The notes below the pieces were generated by a model, which did no database searches, was not told where the DNA came from, and saw nothing but the letters and a program-made list of their open reading frames with translations. Source: Mytilus galloprovincialis (lineage: Eukaryota; Mollusca; Bivalvia; Mytilida; Mytilidae). From it: a DNA stretch of 64,000 nt. The position numbers were made by a program, and so were the translations under genes. This document shows positions 34,741-49,400 of the stretch, piece by piece (the stretch's first letter is position 1; the number at the start of each line of letters is the position of its first letter). The DNA lies in contig NC_134843.1 in NCBI RefSeq assembly GCF_965363235.1, forward strand, positions 50,897,535 to 50,961,534. The letters run 5' to 3'.

Positions 34741-36734
34741 CGGCATTCTAAATCAACAACTGAAATTGAAAAGATAAACATGGTTATAATTTGATGTATA
34801 TATTGCATTTACTCACTTGGTTTTACAAATTCTAATTATAAAATTGATATTGCATCATTTTTTGGACGTTTGCAAATGGGGTCATGTAACATATCAAATT
34901 GCATATCCAAATCATAATGTGTAAATTTTAAACATTTCTTTACTGTCCCGAAAAATAAAAAAAAATACATAGTCATGAAGTGCAAATTGTTTTTCTAGAA
35001 AATGATTTTGTCACTTATTAAATCAAACTTACAGTACAAGTATCATACTTCTGATCTCAAAAAGGGGGATAGCTTAATAAGATGAGAAAATAAAAAAGAT
35101 TCAGAAGGAAAATTTGAGACATATCAAATGAAAGGTAGAAAAGGGAGTACGTATAAATGTCAGACTTTTACAAACAATGTATTTGCTAGTGCTTTTTTTC
35201 GTTTTATCAGTGTCTGCATGAACGATGCAAACAGCTATATGAAAAGCAGTAAAATTGATTATTGTTGGAATACTGAATAATAAAATTGCTATTTAAGGCT
35301 TCTTTCTTTCTCTTTCGTTTATTCAATTTTATCTAAGTTTCTACTTTTTCCATTATCAATTCAATACTGTCGCAAAACATAGAAAATTACACTAACATAA
35401 TGTGTCGATTAATAGTAAACACGCTTCCGTTAGTAGAAGAAATCGTTCGATTCATTGCCTATAATAAACAACATTGTTATTGATATTTAGTATGAATAAA
35501 AACAAATGTGTCAGTTTTCAAACATTGAGTATGTGACTCAAAGTAATGTATGTATGATCACCAGGAACTGCTATACCGAACTCTAAAGGGAATAGAATAA
35601 ATTGGTTTAATCCTATGTAATCAATATACGTATTGTTAAAATCAAGAAGGAAGATAAGACATATTTTAAACGTCTGATGGATATTTAACACTACTGTATG
35701 TAAAATCTTTATATATCATACAAATTTAAACCACGCTTTAACTGCTAATTTTTTGTGATACATCTTCCAAAAACATTAAAGGTTCAACCTTCAAAGGTGT
35801 CTTATTAATAAGATTATGCCAATATATATGCATGTAACCTGAATTTTTCCTTCGAGGCACAATGTGCGATTGCGCATTGGGAACTGTGGAATTAAGGTCA
35901 AGATAGGTTTTATGAATAAGGATTGGCTTAACATCGAATTATTATATATAGATAAAATATAAATTCAGGTGTTTAACGTTAAAAAGCCTCTAAATGCTAA
36001 ATGGAAAGTAACTAGTTATGGTTTTAATCATACTTATTAATCTTTTTGTACAAAATTCGGCAGATAGATTTAAAAAATAATTTTAATGGAAATCGTAGCT
36101 ATCCGTTTAACATTTTTGTAAAGTTTGATGAAATTTCGTGCCTTTTGATTTTTTTGTAGTTTCCATGGTAACAGTAGCCTTTTTGAAATTCCAAAGACAT
36201 ATATACCACTTTGACTCATTGCATATAACATACCCATACAGATGATATGGGTTAAATATTACATTCTTTAAGAAAAAGCAGCTTTAATGTGTTTTCCCAT
36301 CGGACAAATATTTAGCTTTCGACCTGTTTCCATAACAATGACAGCCATTTTGGAATTTCTAAATACTTAATTCTTATCTATGCATACCTGGTAACATAAT
36401 CATTAAGTTTCATCCAAAATAATTCTCTTCATATGTTGCATTTTTTTCTGTGTCTCTTTTCAACACGATGTTTATAACTAAGTTTATTAGTTGTTGTTTT
36501 TTACAAACGCGAACTATCTTTACAATCAAAATAATATTAAAAAAACACGAATTAATCAATTTTGTAAAATTTCTAATTATAAATGTGATGAAGACCATTG
36601 CATTGGGAAAACTGTAAAATTATTCGATGTTATGTACAGAATTAAAAATACCTTGTAAAGTGAGATTATTAAGGTTATATATGTGTAAGATTAATATGGA
36701 TGAAAAGTATTAATCACAAACAAACATTTACTGT

Positions 36735-36905
36735 TATCACTGAACTAGTATGCATATTTGTTTTGGGGCCAGCTGAAGGACGCCTCCGGGTACGGGAATT
36801 TCTCGCTGCTTTGAAGACCTGTTGGTGACCTTCTGCTGTTGTCTGCTCTATGGTCGTGTTGTTGTCTCTCTGACATATTCCCCATTTCCATTCTCAATTT
36901 TATTT
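36735..36905 (+). repeat. Family B mussel repeat
   Basis: GGGCCAGCTGAAGGACGCCT, CGGGAATTTCTCGCTGCTTT, CTATGGTCGTGTTGTTGTCT and CCCCATTTCCATTCTCAATT. In the A-B intergenic region, 480 bp before the gene B ATG. Confidence 0.75.
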
Positions 36906-37390
36906 AGTATGTTATTTTAGATTTTCCCGGAGGAAAGAGACGTCGACTTGCTATCAATTTTTTAATTTTGTTTAATTTTATTGTCTTTTAACGTCATCAC
37001 TTTCATCAGATATTCCCCGTCTTTATTATAGTACAAGCTACTTATTGTTTTCACATTAACAAATTCAAAATGTGCATGGTACAGAACAAATTGGATCCTA
37101 CTAGAAATTTAGTATAATTACACATCCTCCAAGTGCAAATATAGAGATTACAATTTGTACAAATTGTTATTTGGAATAATCATTTGTATTCGAATTTTAT
37201 AAGGGGAAATCTAAAATTTATTTTCACTAGTAGTAATTGGAATTCTAATTTGTACTAGAATGATTTAAGATCCGACTGACTACCAATTTGAGCAGGAAAT
37301 GTAAACAGAAATCAACTTAAATATTAACCTTGAAATAAAATTGTTTGTATGTGAAATGTGAAAGCTATACATCTTTTTTATTTGTAGGTC

Positions 37391-37460
37391 ATGGTAGTAT
37401 CAGTAAGATTGTGTTTACGGCTGATTGCTTTGATTACGATTTCATGCAAAGAAATTGCAA
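37391..37460 (+). CDS. Gene B exon 1: start codon and signal peptide
   Basis: ATG at 37391 opens MVVSVRLCLRLIALITISCK and EIA, a hydrophobic leader, ending in phase 1 before donor GTGAGTAG. A pyrimidine-rich acceptor (TTTTTTATTTGTAG) ends 3 bases before the ATG, so the 5' UTR may begin in an upstream noncoding exon. Confidence 0.72.
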
Positions 37461-40400
37461 GTGAGTAGTAACAATAAATATAAAAAGAAAGATAGAAGAC
37501 TACACCAACATTCCACTCAAAATTAAACGAAGAGAATCATAGTTTAACTTTTTTTCGATGGAATTCATTAGTTTCAGTTTGTTTGCTGTGTAGCATTTTG
37601 TGAAAAAGTTATTTGTCGTTTTTAGCTCACCTGGCCTAAAAGGCCAAGTGAGCTTTTCCCATCACTTGGCGTCCGTCGTCCGTCGTCCGTCGTCGTCGTC
37701 GTCGTCGTCGTCGTCCTGCGTCCGTCGTCGTTAACTTTTGCAAAAATCTTCTCCTCTGAAACTACTGGGCCAAATTAATCCAAACTTGGCCACAATCATC
37801 ATTGATGTATCTAGTTTAAAATTTGTGTTTTTTGACCCGGCAAACCAACCAAGATGGCCGCCATGGCTAAAAATAGAACATAGGGGTAAAATGCAGTTTT
37901 TGGCTTATAACTAAAAAAACAAAGCATTTAGAGCAAATCTATCATGGGGTAAAATTGTTTATCAGGTCAAGATCTATATGCCCTGAAATTTTCAGATGAA
38001 TAAGACAATCTATTGTTGGGTTGCTGCCCCTAAATTGGTAATTTTAAGGAAATTTTACTGTTTTTGGTTATTATCTTGAATATTATTATAGATGGAGATA
38101 AACTATAAACTGCAATAATGTTCAACAAAGTAAGATTTACAAATAAGTCAATATGACCAAAATGGTCAGTTGACCCCTTTAGGAGTTATTGCCCTTTATA
38201 GTCAATTTTTAACCATTTTTCGTAAATCTCCATGATCTTTTACAAAAATCTTCTCCACTGAAACTACCAGCCAAATTAATCCAAACTTGGCCACAATCAT
38301 CATTGATGTATGTAGTTTAAAATTTGTGTTTTTTTACCCGGTCAACCAACCAAGATGGCCGCCACGGCTAAAAATAGATCATGGAGGTTAAATGCAGTTT
38401 TTAGTTATTACTCAAAAACCAAAGCATTTAGAGCAAATCTGACAGAGGTAAAATTGTTTATCTGGTCAAGATCTATCTGCCCTGAAATTTTAAGATGAAT
38501 GGGACAACCCGTTGTTGGGTTGCTGCCCCTGAATTGGTAATTTTAAGGAAATTTTGCTGTTTTTGGATATTATCTTGAATATTATTATGGATAGAGATAA
38601 ACCGTAAACAGCAAAAATGTTCAGCAAAGTAAGATTTACAAATAAGTCAACATGACCAAAATGGTCAGTTGACCCCTTTAGGAGTTATTGCCCTTTATAG
38701 TCAATTTTTAACCATTTTTCGTAAATCTCCATGATCTTTTACAAAAATCTTCTCCTCTGAAACTACCGGGCCAAATTAGTCCAAACTTGGCCACAATCAT
38801 CATTGATGTATGTAGTTTAAAAATTGTGTTTTTTGACCCGGCCAACCAACCAAGATGGCCGCCACAGCTAAAAATAGATCATGGAGGAAAATGCAGTTTC
38901 TGGTTATTACTCAAAAACCAAAGCATTTAGAGCAAATCTGACAAGAGGTAAAATTGTTTATCTGGTCAAGATCTATCTGCCCTGAAATTTTAAGATGAAT
39001 GGGACAACCCGTTGTTGGGTTGCTGCCCCTGAATTGGTAATTTTAAGGGAATTTTGCTGTTTTTGGATATTATCTTTAATATTATTATGGAAAGAGATAA
39101 ACTGTAAACAGCAATAATGTTCAGCAAAGTAAGATTTACAAATAAGTCAACAGAACCAAAATGGTCAGTTGACCCCTTTAGGAGTTATTGCCCTTTATAG
39201 TCCATTTTTAACAATTTTTCGTAAATCTTAGTAAACTTTTTCAAAAATCTTCTCCTCTGAAACAACTGGACCAAATTTTACCAAACATAGCCAAAATCAT
39301 TATTAGGCTGTCTAGTTTAAAAATTGTGTTTTTTTGGACCGGGCAAACCAACCAAGATGGCCGCTACGGCTAAAAATAGAACATAGGGGTAAAATGCAGT
39401 TTTTGGCTTATAACTCAAAAACCATAGCATTCAGAGCAAATCTGACACGTGTAATATTGTTCATCTGGTCAAGATCTATCTGCCCTGAAATGTTTAGATG
39501 AATCGGACACATCGTTGTTAGGTTGCTGCCCCTAAATTGGTAATTTTAAGGAAATTTTGCTATTTTGGGTTATTATCTTGAATATTATTATAGATAGAGA
39601 TAAACTGTAAACAGCAATAATGTACAGCAATTTAAGACTCAAAAATAAGTCAAAATGACCAAAATGGTCAATTGATCCCCTGAGAAGTTATTGTACTTTA
39701 TAATCAATTTTTAACAATTTTCATAAAATTGAAAATTTTTACTTACATTTTCCACTGAAACTACACGGACAAGGTCATTATAGATAGAGATAATTGTAAG
39801 CAGCAACAATGTTCAGTAAAGTAAGATCTACAAACACATCACAATCACCTAAACACAATTTTGTCATCAACTGTCTGCTTCCTTTGTTTAATTCACATAT
39901 ACCAAGGTGAGCGACACAGGCTCTTTAGAGCCTCTAGTTCTGTTTTGTCAATGCATTGTTTGTTTAATTTGACTTATGGTTTGTATAATCCTCTCAGTGT
40001 TTTATTTACACCATTTAGAAATAACCATGACGGCACCATAGTTTAAGTTTTTTTTTAATCTGTGCTTTTGTATTTCTGTTAATCTCGATTTCGATGAATA
40101 TATAGATATAGGAAGATGTGGTATGAGTGCCAATGAGACAACTCTCTCATCCAAGTCACAATTTACAAAAGTAAACAATAATAGGTCAAGGTACGGTCTT
40201 CAACACGGAGCCTTGGCTCACATCAAACAGCAAGCTATAAAGGGCCCAACAATTATTAGTATAAAACAATTCAAATGTGAAAACTATCGGTCTTTATATC
40301 TATATAACTATTGAACATCAGTTTCCTGACTAAGAACAGGTGCAAACAAGTAGCGGGATGAAACATTATAATGGTACCAAACGTCTCCCTCATCTTAAAC

Positions 40401-43400
40401 AATAGTGCAACATCACAACATAGAAAGACACACTATAAAATATCAATTAGAATGGCTTAACTTAATTAAAAAACGTAGTAACACAATTAAACACACAATA
40501 AACGAATACATTTTACCTATGATGCAATGTAAATACAAAGTTAATAAAAATAAGGGATTAATAATTAAAGTAAAAGTATTATACCGCTGTGAAATGTTAA
40601 ACAATTTCAGAAAAAAATATCGACTTTGAAAGAAATTACGTCATATTGAACAGAGGTAAATAACAATAATTCGGTTGATAAGTATACTTCCGTTTATGAA
40701 TACCAAGAAATTAAGAGACAATGAAGACATAAAGCATTATACCAGTATACCACTTAAGTGGATCGAGGCTACGTGACCGTAAATTGACCGATAATGGTTT
40801 AATTTTATAAATTTTGACTTGGATTGAGAGTACTCACTATCACTAATACCAAATCTTCTCATATCTATTGAAAACAAAAACGTTACAAATATTAGAGCAA
40901 TTTATAATACTATAAAAACATATTGTACATAGATCTAATACATATAGTATAATATGAATATATTTGCGGTAGTCACAATCCGTTGATCTCACAAAACTCA
41001 CTTTGTTACATGACATAACATTTCTAAAAGTACAAGTAAGATAAAGAAATGAAAAAAAAATTAATAGAATTTAAATACTAGTACTACTATCTCATGTACC
41101 AGGTTTAATGCAGAGCTCAATTCAAAAACTGAATATCACACACTATTGTTTCAGTTAAAACCGATTAGCTATAGAACATTTTCCTTGTTCTACGAGTAAT
41201 TAATATTAAAGACAACCATCAGCATGGTTGGAATTTTTTTCTAAATTTGTGTTGCGAGTGTCTGTCTTTTTTTAAGTTGAAAGATAATGTATCAGAATAA
41301 AAAAAAAGTGCTTCAATGTTTTGATGTTATTAAGCTTCTGTATTGTAAGGTTTTGACAAATAATCATTTCAAACTCGGACATTAATTTCTATAGATATTA
41401 AGATGATTATACAAGGTTTGAAAAATAACGTTAAATTGAATTGTTTGTCAATTTTGTACGGGTTTCAGATTTTTCTACCTGGTAGAGGGAAAATGTGGCT
41501 ATGATATTTTACACATATAATACACAATAGTCGAAACCTACATTATCGCCAATTCATAGCTCTTCATTAATCTAATTTATGATACCTGAAACTGTACGTT
41601 TCATTAATATATTTCTGTTTAAACATCATAATAAAGTATGGTAGTATTTCGGTACAAATAAAAATATTCCCTTAGAAAAGGTCGCGTTATTTCAAATTTC
41701 CTTTGTATATCTCCTGCAGTAATAATAAAAATAAGATTTTAAAAACAGTCTTATCAATTGACAAATTTTTTAAAGTTAGTAGTCATCTATCTTATTATCC
41801 TATCTCCTATTTATGGGAATATTATTGGTTAAAGGACCACATGTGGTGACTTTAAATATTTGTTAAAGGGTGTTCTAAAACAAATATTACTGGGTGTCAT
41901 AAACACATGGGGTTAGTTACCATATAGCATTAGTTACCATATGGGGTTAGAAGGAGCCATTTCCCTTTCAAAACCAAAAATGAAATCTAAAAAAGGTTTC
42001 TAAATACTGAACTCCGAGGAAAATTCAAAACGGATAGTCGCTAATAAAATGGCAAAATAAAACGATAAAACACACAAAACGAAGGGACAACAACTGTCAT
42101 AATCCTGACTTGGTACAGGTATTTTCTTATGTAGAAAAATGATGGATTGAACCTGGTTTTACAGCACTACATCTGTGACTTGTATGCCAGTCGTATCAAA
42201 TTCAATTGTGTTTACAACGATTCGAAAAAAAAAAAACAAAAAACATAATAGGTACACACCATATGCATGTAACTAATAATATATGACTTAACGGTGGTCT
42301 TTTGATGTAATCACAGTTTTAAACAAGTATTTTTCAAAAAGGATCACAAAATGATTACCCCTTTCCTTTTATCATGATCAAAGCAAATAAAAACCTTACC
42401 TGTATTATGATATAAGATTTAATGAGGAATATTTGAAAAAGCTTTGGAAAAAAGCTTAGACATTCAAATTGGTTATGTATGTTATGATCAATATATTTAA
42501 AGAAAAAAAGATACTTTATTTATCTAATCGGCCTGACAATAGTGCTAGGGTTTGATATCAAACGTTACTCATAGTCTGATCAAGTCTAAATCTGCAGATT
42601 TTTCCGAATGATAAATACATTTAATGGATATAAGAAGATGTGGTATTAGTGCAAATGAGACAACTCTCTCATCCAAGTCAGAATTTGTAAAAGTAAACAA
42701 TTAAAGGTTAAAGTAGGGTTTAACACGAAACCTTGGCTCACATCGAAAAGCAAACTATAATAGGGCCTTAAAATAACATGTGTAAAGCGGGAAAACAAAC
42801 GGTCTAATCTATAAAACAGAGAAAAGGTGGCTCGGAAATTAAAAGTCGTACAAATATAAAGTTGAATACATTAAGTGAACACAAGAACCGAAGAAAAGTT
42901 TTGGAAATATACTGTGGACTGAGTAAAAATTAGTGTAAAAAAATAAACTTGCAATGACAATACGAAAAATTTGAGAAAAATAATTAAATACTGGAATAAG
43001 AGAAATGCTTTAGTCATTTGTAAGGTATATGGCTTGCCGATGCTCCGTGTTGAAGGCCGTATTATAACACATGTTTTTTTTTACAAATTTGACTTCGATG
43101 GCGAGTTGTCTCTTTTGCACTTATACCCAACTTCGTATATCTATTAAACGCATCAGACCGACAGATTCAATTAGTTACAAAGTTGCAATATCTGTATGTT
43201 ATTACCGAAACACTAGCCACAAGTCTATGGACGATCTGTCTACAAGTAGAGGTATTGACCAAATAGTAGAAATTACATACACAAGTCTCAAATTTACTGA
43301 ACAGTATACTTTAAGTTACAATAAATATCTTAGATGATTCAAGCCAACATAATTAAAATTCTAAACATTGGTACTTATAAAACAAACAACAAATACCAGT

Positions 43401-46400
43401 TATTAACAAGCCGAATCCGGACAAGGCAATTGAAATTTAAAATAAGGAGACACATTGCTTTATTTAAAAAAATACATAATTTGTTACCAGCGAATTATCA
43501 TAAAACAATACCCGTATTTTCATACCAGTACATAAGTACTAAGGACTTTGCTAGTGGTACCTCGGAGACTAACGGACAAATCATACAATAACTTAAACTT
43601 GCGTTTTGTCTATACAATGGAACGATATACAATTGTCATACAATTCAAGAGTAGCTAGTTTTCAAACCAGGTTTTGTCCATTATTTTCATCGGAATATCA
43701 ATGATTGTACCAGGTAATGAGTATGACAGCTGGTTTTCAGTCATTCTCGTTAGGTGAACAAGTCGCGAGTTTAGTTTGTCAGATGAGTGAACAAAATGTG
43801 AAATTATCGGTGTTCATGTCACTGGGATATCAATGTAGTTCATTGCAACCGATGTAATAAGTGTATATAATTGTAGATGTCAAGCAAGTCCGGTTAGGGC
43901 GCACTTTTCTTAAATGATTCCTGTCCCTTTTTCCCCCAATTCGATAATCATATTTAAAATGCAACAAACGAATTGAAATTAAAAACCGCCAAATCCAGGA
44001 TCTTTTTTCAAATCTTCATGAATTGTCATTGTTCACTAGTTTATAGGTTTATATGTGTGTTCTCTAAATAGGAATTTTAAAGGTAAAGGCATTCAATGAA
44101 AATCTTTATAAAAATTCCCCAGGGGATAAAAAAGCAACTTTAACCCATTTGTTACATTCTAAGTAAATAAATTGAAAGGTTTGTGATAAATACCCTGCAT
44201 ACAAAAACTGAGTGTAGATATATTGTACGTAAAATTTGTTTAATAAAGAGGTTGTACTAGTTAAAATAATTCACAATTATGGTTGTTTCAGATAGATAAT
44301 GTACCAATGTACTACATAACTCGTCTAACCATCAACCCAACAATTTTAGATTTGTAAATTTTCGTTTTCCCCTCGCCGGGATTCGAACCCATGCTATTGA
44401 GATATCGTGACACCCTTCATTGATGTTAGGGATCGAAACGGTATTTGGAAGGCCATATAAAATGTACCCTCATTTGTTGAATTTTAAGAGTCAATATAGG
44501 ATGAACGGATCATATAAACCGGAGGGAAAATATAATACAAGCCCAAACGAAAAAATATAAACGAGTCTAAATTGAAAACTACGTTCAAACCTATCATTGC
44601 GTTGGATAAAAACCGCAATTTTTATACGTGTGCAAATAAAACAAATGAAGAAAGAAAACAACAGGGTACCTTTAGTAATTACTTTTTCCAAAGCGCTTCC
44701 AAATATACATAATAAAAATAATTATGTGCGATATGAACTAGCACAACTCCAAAGCTTTAACGGTACGTCATAATAATCGATACCGTTAAAACTTTGGAGT
44801 TGTGCTAGTTCATATCGCACATTATTATTTTTATTTAAAGCATATATTTGAACTCTCTGATGTAATTAGTCATATAACCTATGTCGTGTTTAACAACTTT
44901 TTAGAATTGTGCAAGCGTCTAACCTGATGTTCGGTTTGACTTTTTTATTGTATAAATTTCAAGATTGTAACAGCTTAATTTAAGTAGACTGATAATTGAT
45001 TCATTTAACATCACAATCATATATACTGATGAAGGATATCTGTTATCCGAAATATTTATAAATAATTACATTTATAGTTCCTTTTTATGTTATTGGTGTT
45101 GTTATGTACACTTTTTAGGCGTTTATATAATTTATTTTATTGTGTACATGTATCGTTACTTGTAACGATCCAGCGCCCTCGTGGGAAAAATCGTTGACTA
45201 TTATTCAGACGTTTTATATATATATATACAACTCGTCTAAACATCAACCCAACAATGTTAGACCTGTAAATTTGCTTTCGCAAATTCTTTGTTTTTCCTC
45301 GCTACTGTAATATCGTGACACCAAATCGCCTGCACTTCAGCCGTCCCGCTAGACCCCACTACCACCTGGGCTCTAAAACAAATAAAGCTTTCAGTGGCCG
45401 TGTGTTACCTTTCCTTGTCAGTTTTAATGAATTGAAATTTGTTTTTCTTTTTTCTGCAGAACTTATGTATGTAATAAATAGATTATAACATATCTTATCC
45501 ATATTGGTCCTGGCTTAAGCCTCGAGGCCGATATGGGAGTCTCGGGATGATACCAGGGCCAATATGGAAAAGGGCATGTTATAATCTATACATATAATAA
45601 AAAGACAATTGAACTCAATAGCTGTGCTTTATCATTTTTTTTATTAAGGAAATACGTATTTAACTCGGAAAATAACAACTGGTGCATGCATGTTTCTTTA
45701 TCCGATCATAATTAGAAAAGTATTAACAGGCAGAAGCTGTATATAAATTGTTGTACATAAAGCTAAGTAGAACATAAATTTGACACACAGGGTCTCTTTT
45801 TTTGTTATTTTTGTACTGACAAGCGTATCGGACGCATGAAATTTGTAAACAGTTTATAACATTTTAATATGTGTCTAACGTTCAATTCAGGACAAGTGTG
45901 GACATATATGGTTATAACTAACGATTCTAACAATTTAGGCCCTTGGTAATGTCAGTATGCCTACAGTCAACAACTTTGAGCATAAGATAACAAAAAGATA
46001 TCGGTAGTATTTTAAAAATCTTTACTTTATAAGGTTGCTCTTTTATGATTGATAAAACAGTCAAGATATGAGTAAAAGCATGTATACGCGAAGGTTAAAT
46101 CTCAGCTTCTCTTTTGTGTTGATTACACATTAGGTTTGGTTTGAATATGTTGCAATTTTCCGAAAAACTTAGGATGTTCTTATCCTAGGCATAGATTGAA
46201 TTAGCCGTATTTAGCACAAGACCCATCAGTGACGCTCAATGCTCTTCAACTTTGTACTTATTTGGTTTTAAAGCTGTTTTGACATGAGCGTCACTGATGA
46301 GTCTTATGTAGACGAAACGCGCGTCTGGCGTACTAAATTATAATCCTGGTACCTTTGATAACCATTATGTCATTTGTTGTAGGTTTGCAGTTGCTTGTTA

Positions 46401-49400
46401 TACCAGATGTTGTCATAAATGGTAAAACTTTTAGCCTTGAATGTAAAGCAAATGACATTTCAGAAAATATCAATATAGAGGAACCGTCTGGAAACGTGGT
46501 ATCTTGTTTTCCCACTAATATATTTAACGCGTCTTGTGAAGAACCACCATATACCATAGATGAAGAATCTAAAACTGTATCAATGACAAAGGAAGCCGAA
46601 AAAGATGATCATGGAAATTGGAAATGTACACATACAACATCTCCACCAGAGAGTACATCAACAAACATAATCGTCGAAAGTAAGTAAAATGTGACAATAG
46701 TCTCAAAGAGACAAATACATGTAAAAAGCAAAAACGGTCGATGCCATGAACCATTTTTAAAAGTCGAACATTTGTCTAAAACGAGGAAATTTAAAAAAAA
46801 AAAATTCCATGATTTGTTTGTCTTTTTTTTGTGATCTGTCTTTGATTTATTTTATCATTTCATAAATATGTGATAACCATTTAAAACCAAACATTTGTAT
46901 TACAAAGCTAGTAATGTTTTTAAAATACATAAAATGAAAATACAAAATAAATGACACTATAAAGTTTTTTTTATGTATATTAAACAGTCTGTTATATGAC
47001 AGCAACAGTAGAATGGAAAATGCTTAAAACCAATAGACTCATCTTTCTCTTAAGATATTATTTGAAAACGAATTCAGACTAATTTAAAAAGATGTAAAAT
47101 TATGACACGGAACCGATATTCTTCTCTTCAAAAATCATTGTTTTGATTCATTTTCTTTCCCTTATCCAAACCTGATGTAGATTGTGAATGATTATTTAAC
47201 TTTCTTGAGCTTGTTGAAACAGAAAACTGGAAAAATTGGTACTGAAATATTATGATATCAACATTTACATTGAGATTATCCGACCATCTAATATCTGTTT
47301 AAGTACCAGTTATAGAATATCTTTTTTCAAAATAAGTTTATTAACTTAGTTTTTGAATAGTTATACTGATAACAAAGCAAAGAACAAATAGAAAAGAAAA
47401 AAATAAGGTGGAAAATATATGCATAATCCATAAGTCTCTATTTTTCGCTTTCAAGGTTTTGAGTATAAAGTAATTGCTTAAAGGTAACGTACATTCTGTA
47501 AGAATTTTGTTTCCTGCCTAGCACTGTGAAAACATCTTAATTTGGTTGTATCCATTTGTTTGTTGTGTTTATGCTTTTGATTTTTGCATTTGCTAATGGA
47601 CTTTCCGTTTTGATTTTTTTTAGTTCAGTATTTTTATTATTTTTCTTTTTTGTCAACCTGTTGCATGCTCAATTTTACAAATATTTCATATTCGGAAAAC
47701 TGTTAACGCTTCATTTCTCATTTGTCTGCAGTTTTACAACCATTGCCAAATGGACACTTGATCATGAACACAACTGCTGAACCTAGTGAAGCGATTAATA
47801 CTCTTACAGGTGACACGTTCACGGTATTCTATGGTTGCTTTTCATCCACAGTCAAATTTAAGTGGACAATTTCTGTAAGTACAACACACAAATGTTGTAA
47901 AAAAAGATTTCCTCTTATTTCCAAATAAAAATAACAATCGGTTATTAATGTATTCTGCCATTATCCAAAATGGATGTTGCGAGTTTAAATGTAAAACAAA
48001 TACTTCAACGAACAGGTTGGGTTTGACTTTCTTTTCGAATGGAACTTAAATTAGAAAAACGATGGTTTTTAACTAATTAGTACATGTCAATGTACTGTTA
48101 TCTGTCTGTCATCAGCTTGATAACTAAGCTCAAAATATTTATTTTTAGTTGGGTTTCATTTTAGAATTTTATTGTCAATTTAAATTTAAAACAGATATTT
48201 TTAAGTAATTGACGGACGTATTTTTGTTTGTTTTAACTTCTAAATTAAAGAGAGAATGAATTAAGACACTGAGAGAGAATATTAGTAGTCAATTTTTTTT
48301 AACCAGTTCAAAGAATACTTTTGTATTTTTGCGATTAACATAATTATGTATAAAAGACCAACAGATCGATTGTCATTGACATTTTTAAAAAGTCAAAAAC
48401 ACTAATAAACAAATTTTGATTTGAAACGGTCATTTGATTTAAAAAGTTCATAAAACATGTAAAAGACACAAAATTATTAAAATCATGTTACGCTTTCCGT
48501 CGATTTAAGATTTATCAACTAAGGAAGATTCAGTACCATTCAGAACATTAATTTGTAGTCAATTAAAATCGGTTCAGTTAATGTTCAAACGGTTTACCAA
48601 GTCAACATACTGAATTGTATATGTCTTGGAGGATATTAAACAGTACTGAATAGCTTGCAAGTCAATTGTCTTAACAATACCGAATTGACTGCAAGAAGTA
48701 TTGTCTGACAAGTAATACATTTATCTTATTCGTTATTTCTGAAAATTTACCGAAAGACTGAACATGACTGAAACATTGATTGTTCAGACTTTTCAGATGT
48801 TGTTAAGCTCAAATGACCGTTTAAGACTAAAATACGTTTCGATAAAGGTATTAACTACAATATGATTAGTTACAATACTACATTATTTTATCAACAAGTT
48901 TAAGGTTTTCCAAAATGAACACTGTCCACTGGTGGTTATTATAAATCATAATTTATTGTTTGCGATTTATTTGAAATTAGCACTACAAATTGGCGTTTTT
49001 AAAAATATTTGTTTTAGTCTGTTGACTGGATTGTCGTTGGCAAAAATACTACTGTAATGGATTGCGCATCTAACACGACAGGTTACATGGCTACACAGAC
49101 AATTGCAGACATTTGGAGTCATTTAGAGACTGATGTGGAAGAAATGTTATCAGTTACTATTCTTACCGAAAATGATTATGAAATTCATCCTATGTCTTCA
49201 TTTGATCAAGTTTTCTTTAAAGGTACGTTCGATTGTATTATATATTGTGTAACCTTAGATGAATGTTAGAATAAGTTTGTAAAGGATTTACTTTCATGTC
49301 AAGACATTTTAAACCTATAAAAATTTGAATAGTTCACATGGTTCAATAAAAATATAGGATAAAAGTGCAGTAATTCTAAAAATTTATTGATCGTCCAAGC

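Larger units (their letters stand above)
32884..37390. promoter_or_regulatory. Divergent intergenic region between genes A and B
   Basis: This 4.5-kb interval must hold the gene A promoter and probably that of gene B, since the genes are head to head. No TATA box or factor site can be called with confidence. It also holds two ATT runs, an inverted-repeat element, the minus-strand hammerhead repeat and a family B repeat. The acceptor-like sequence before the gene B ATG (37377-37390) suggests an upstream noncoding exon here. Confidence 0.35.

Noticed and set aside
43071..43591. Two overlapping open frames (88 and 85 codons)
   Set aside because: No recognised domain, and the first begins inside a family A repeat; no splice or signal evidence.
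44385..44400. tRNA gene suggested by GGTTCGAATCC
   Set aside because: Only the B-box half is present and the flanks match a second repeat at 45.2 kb, so it is a SINE.
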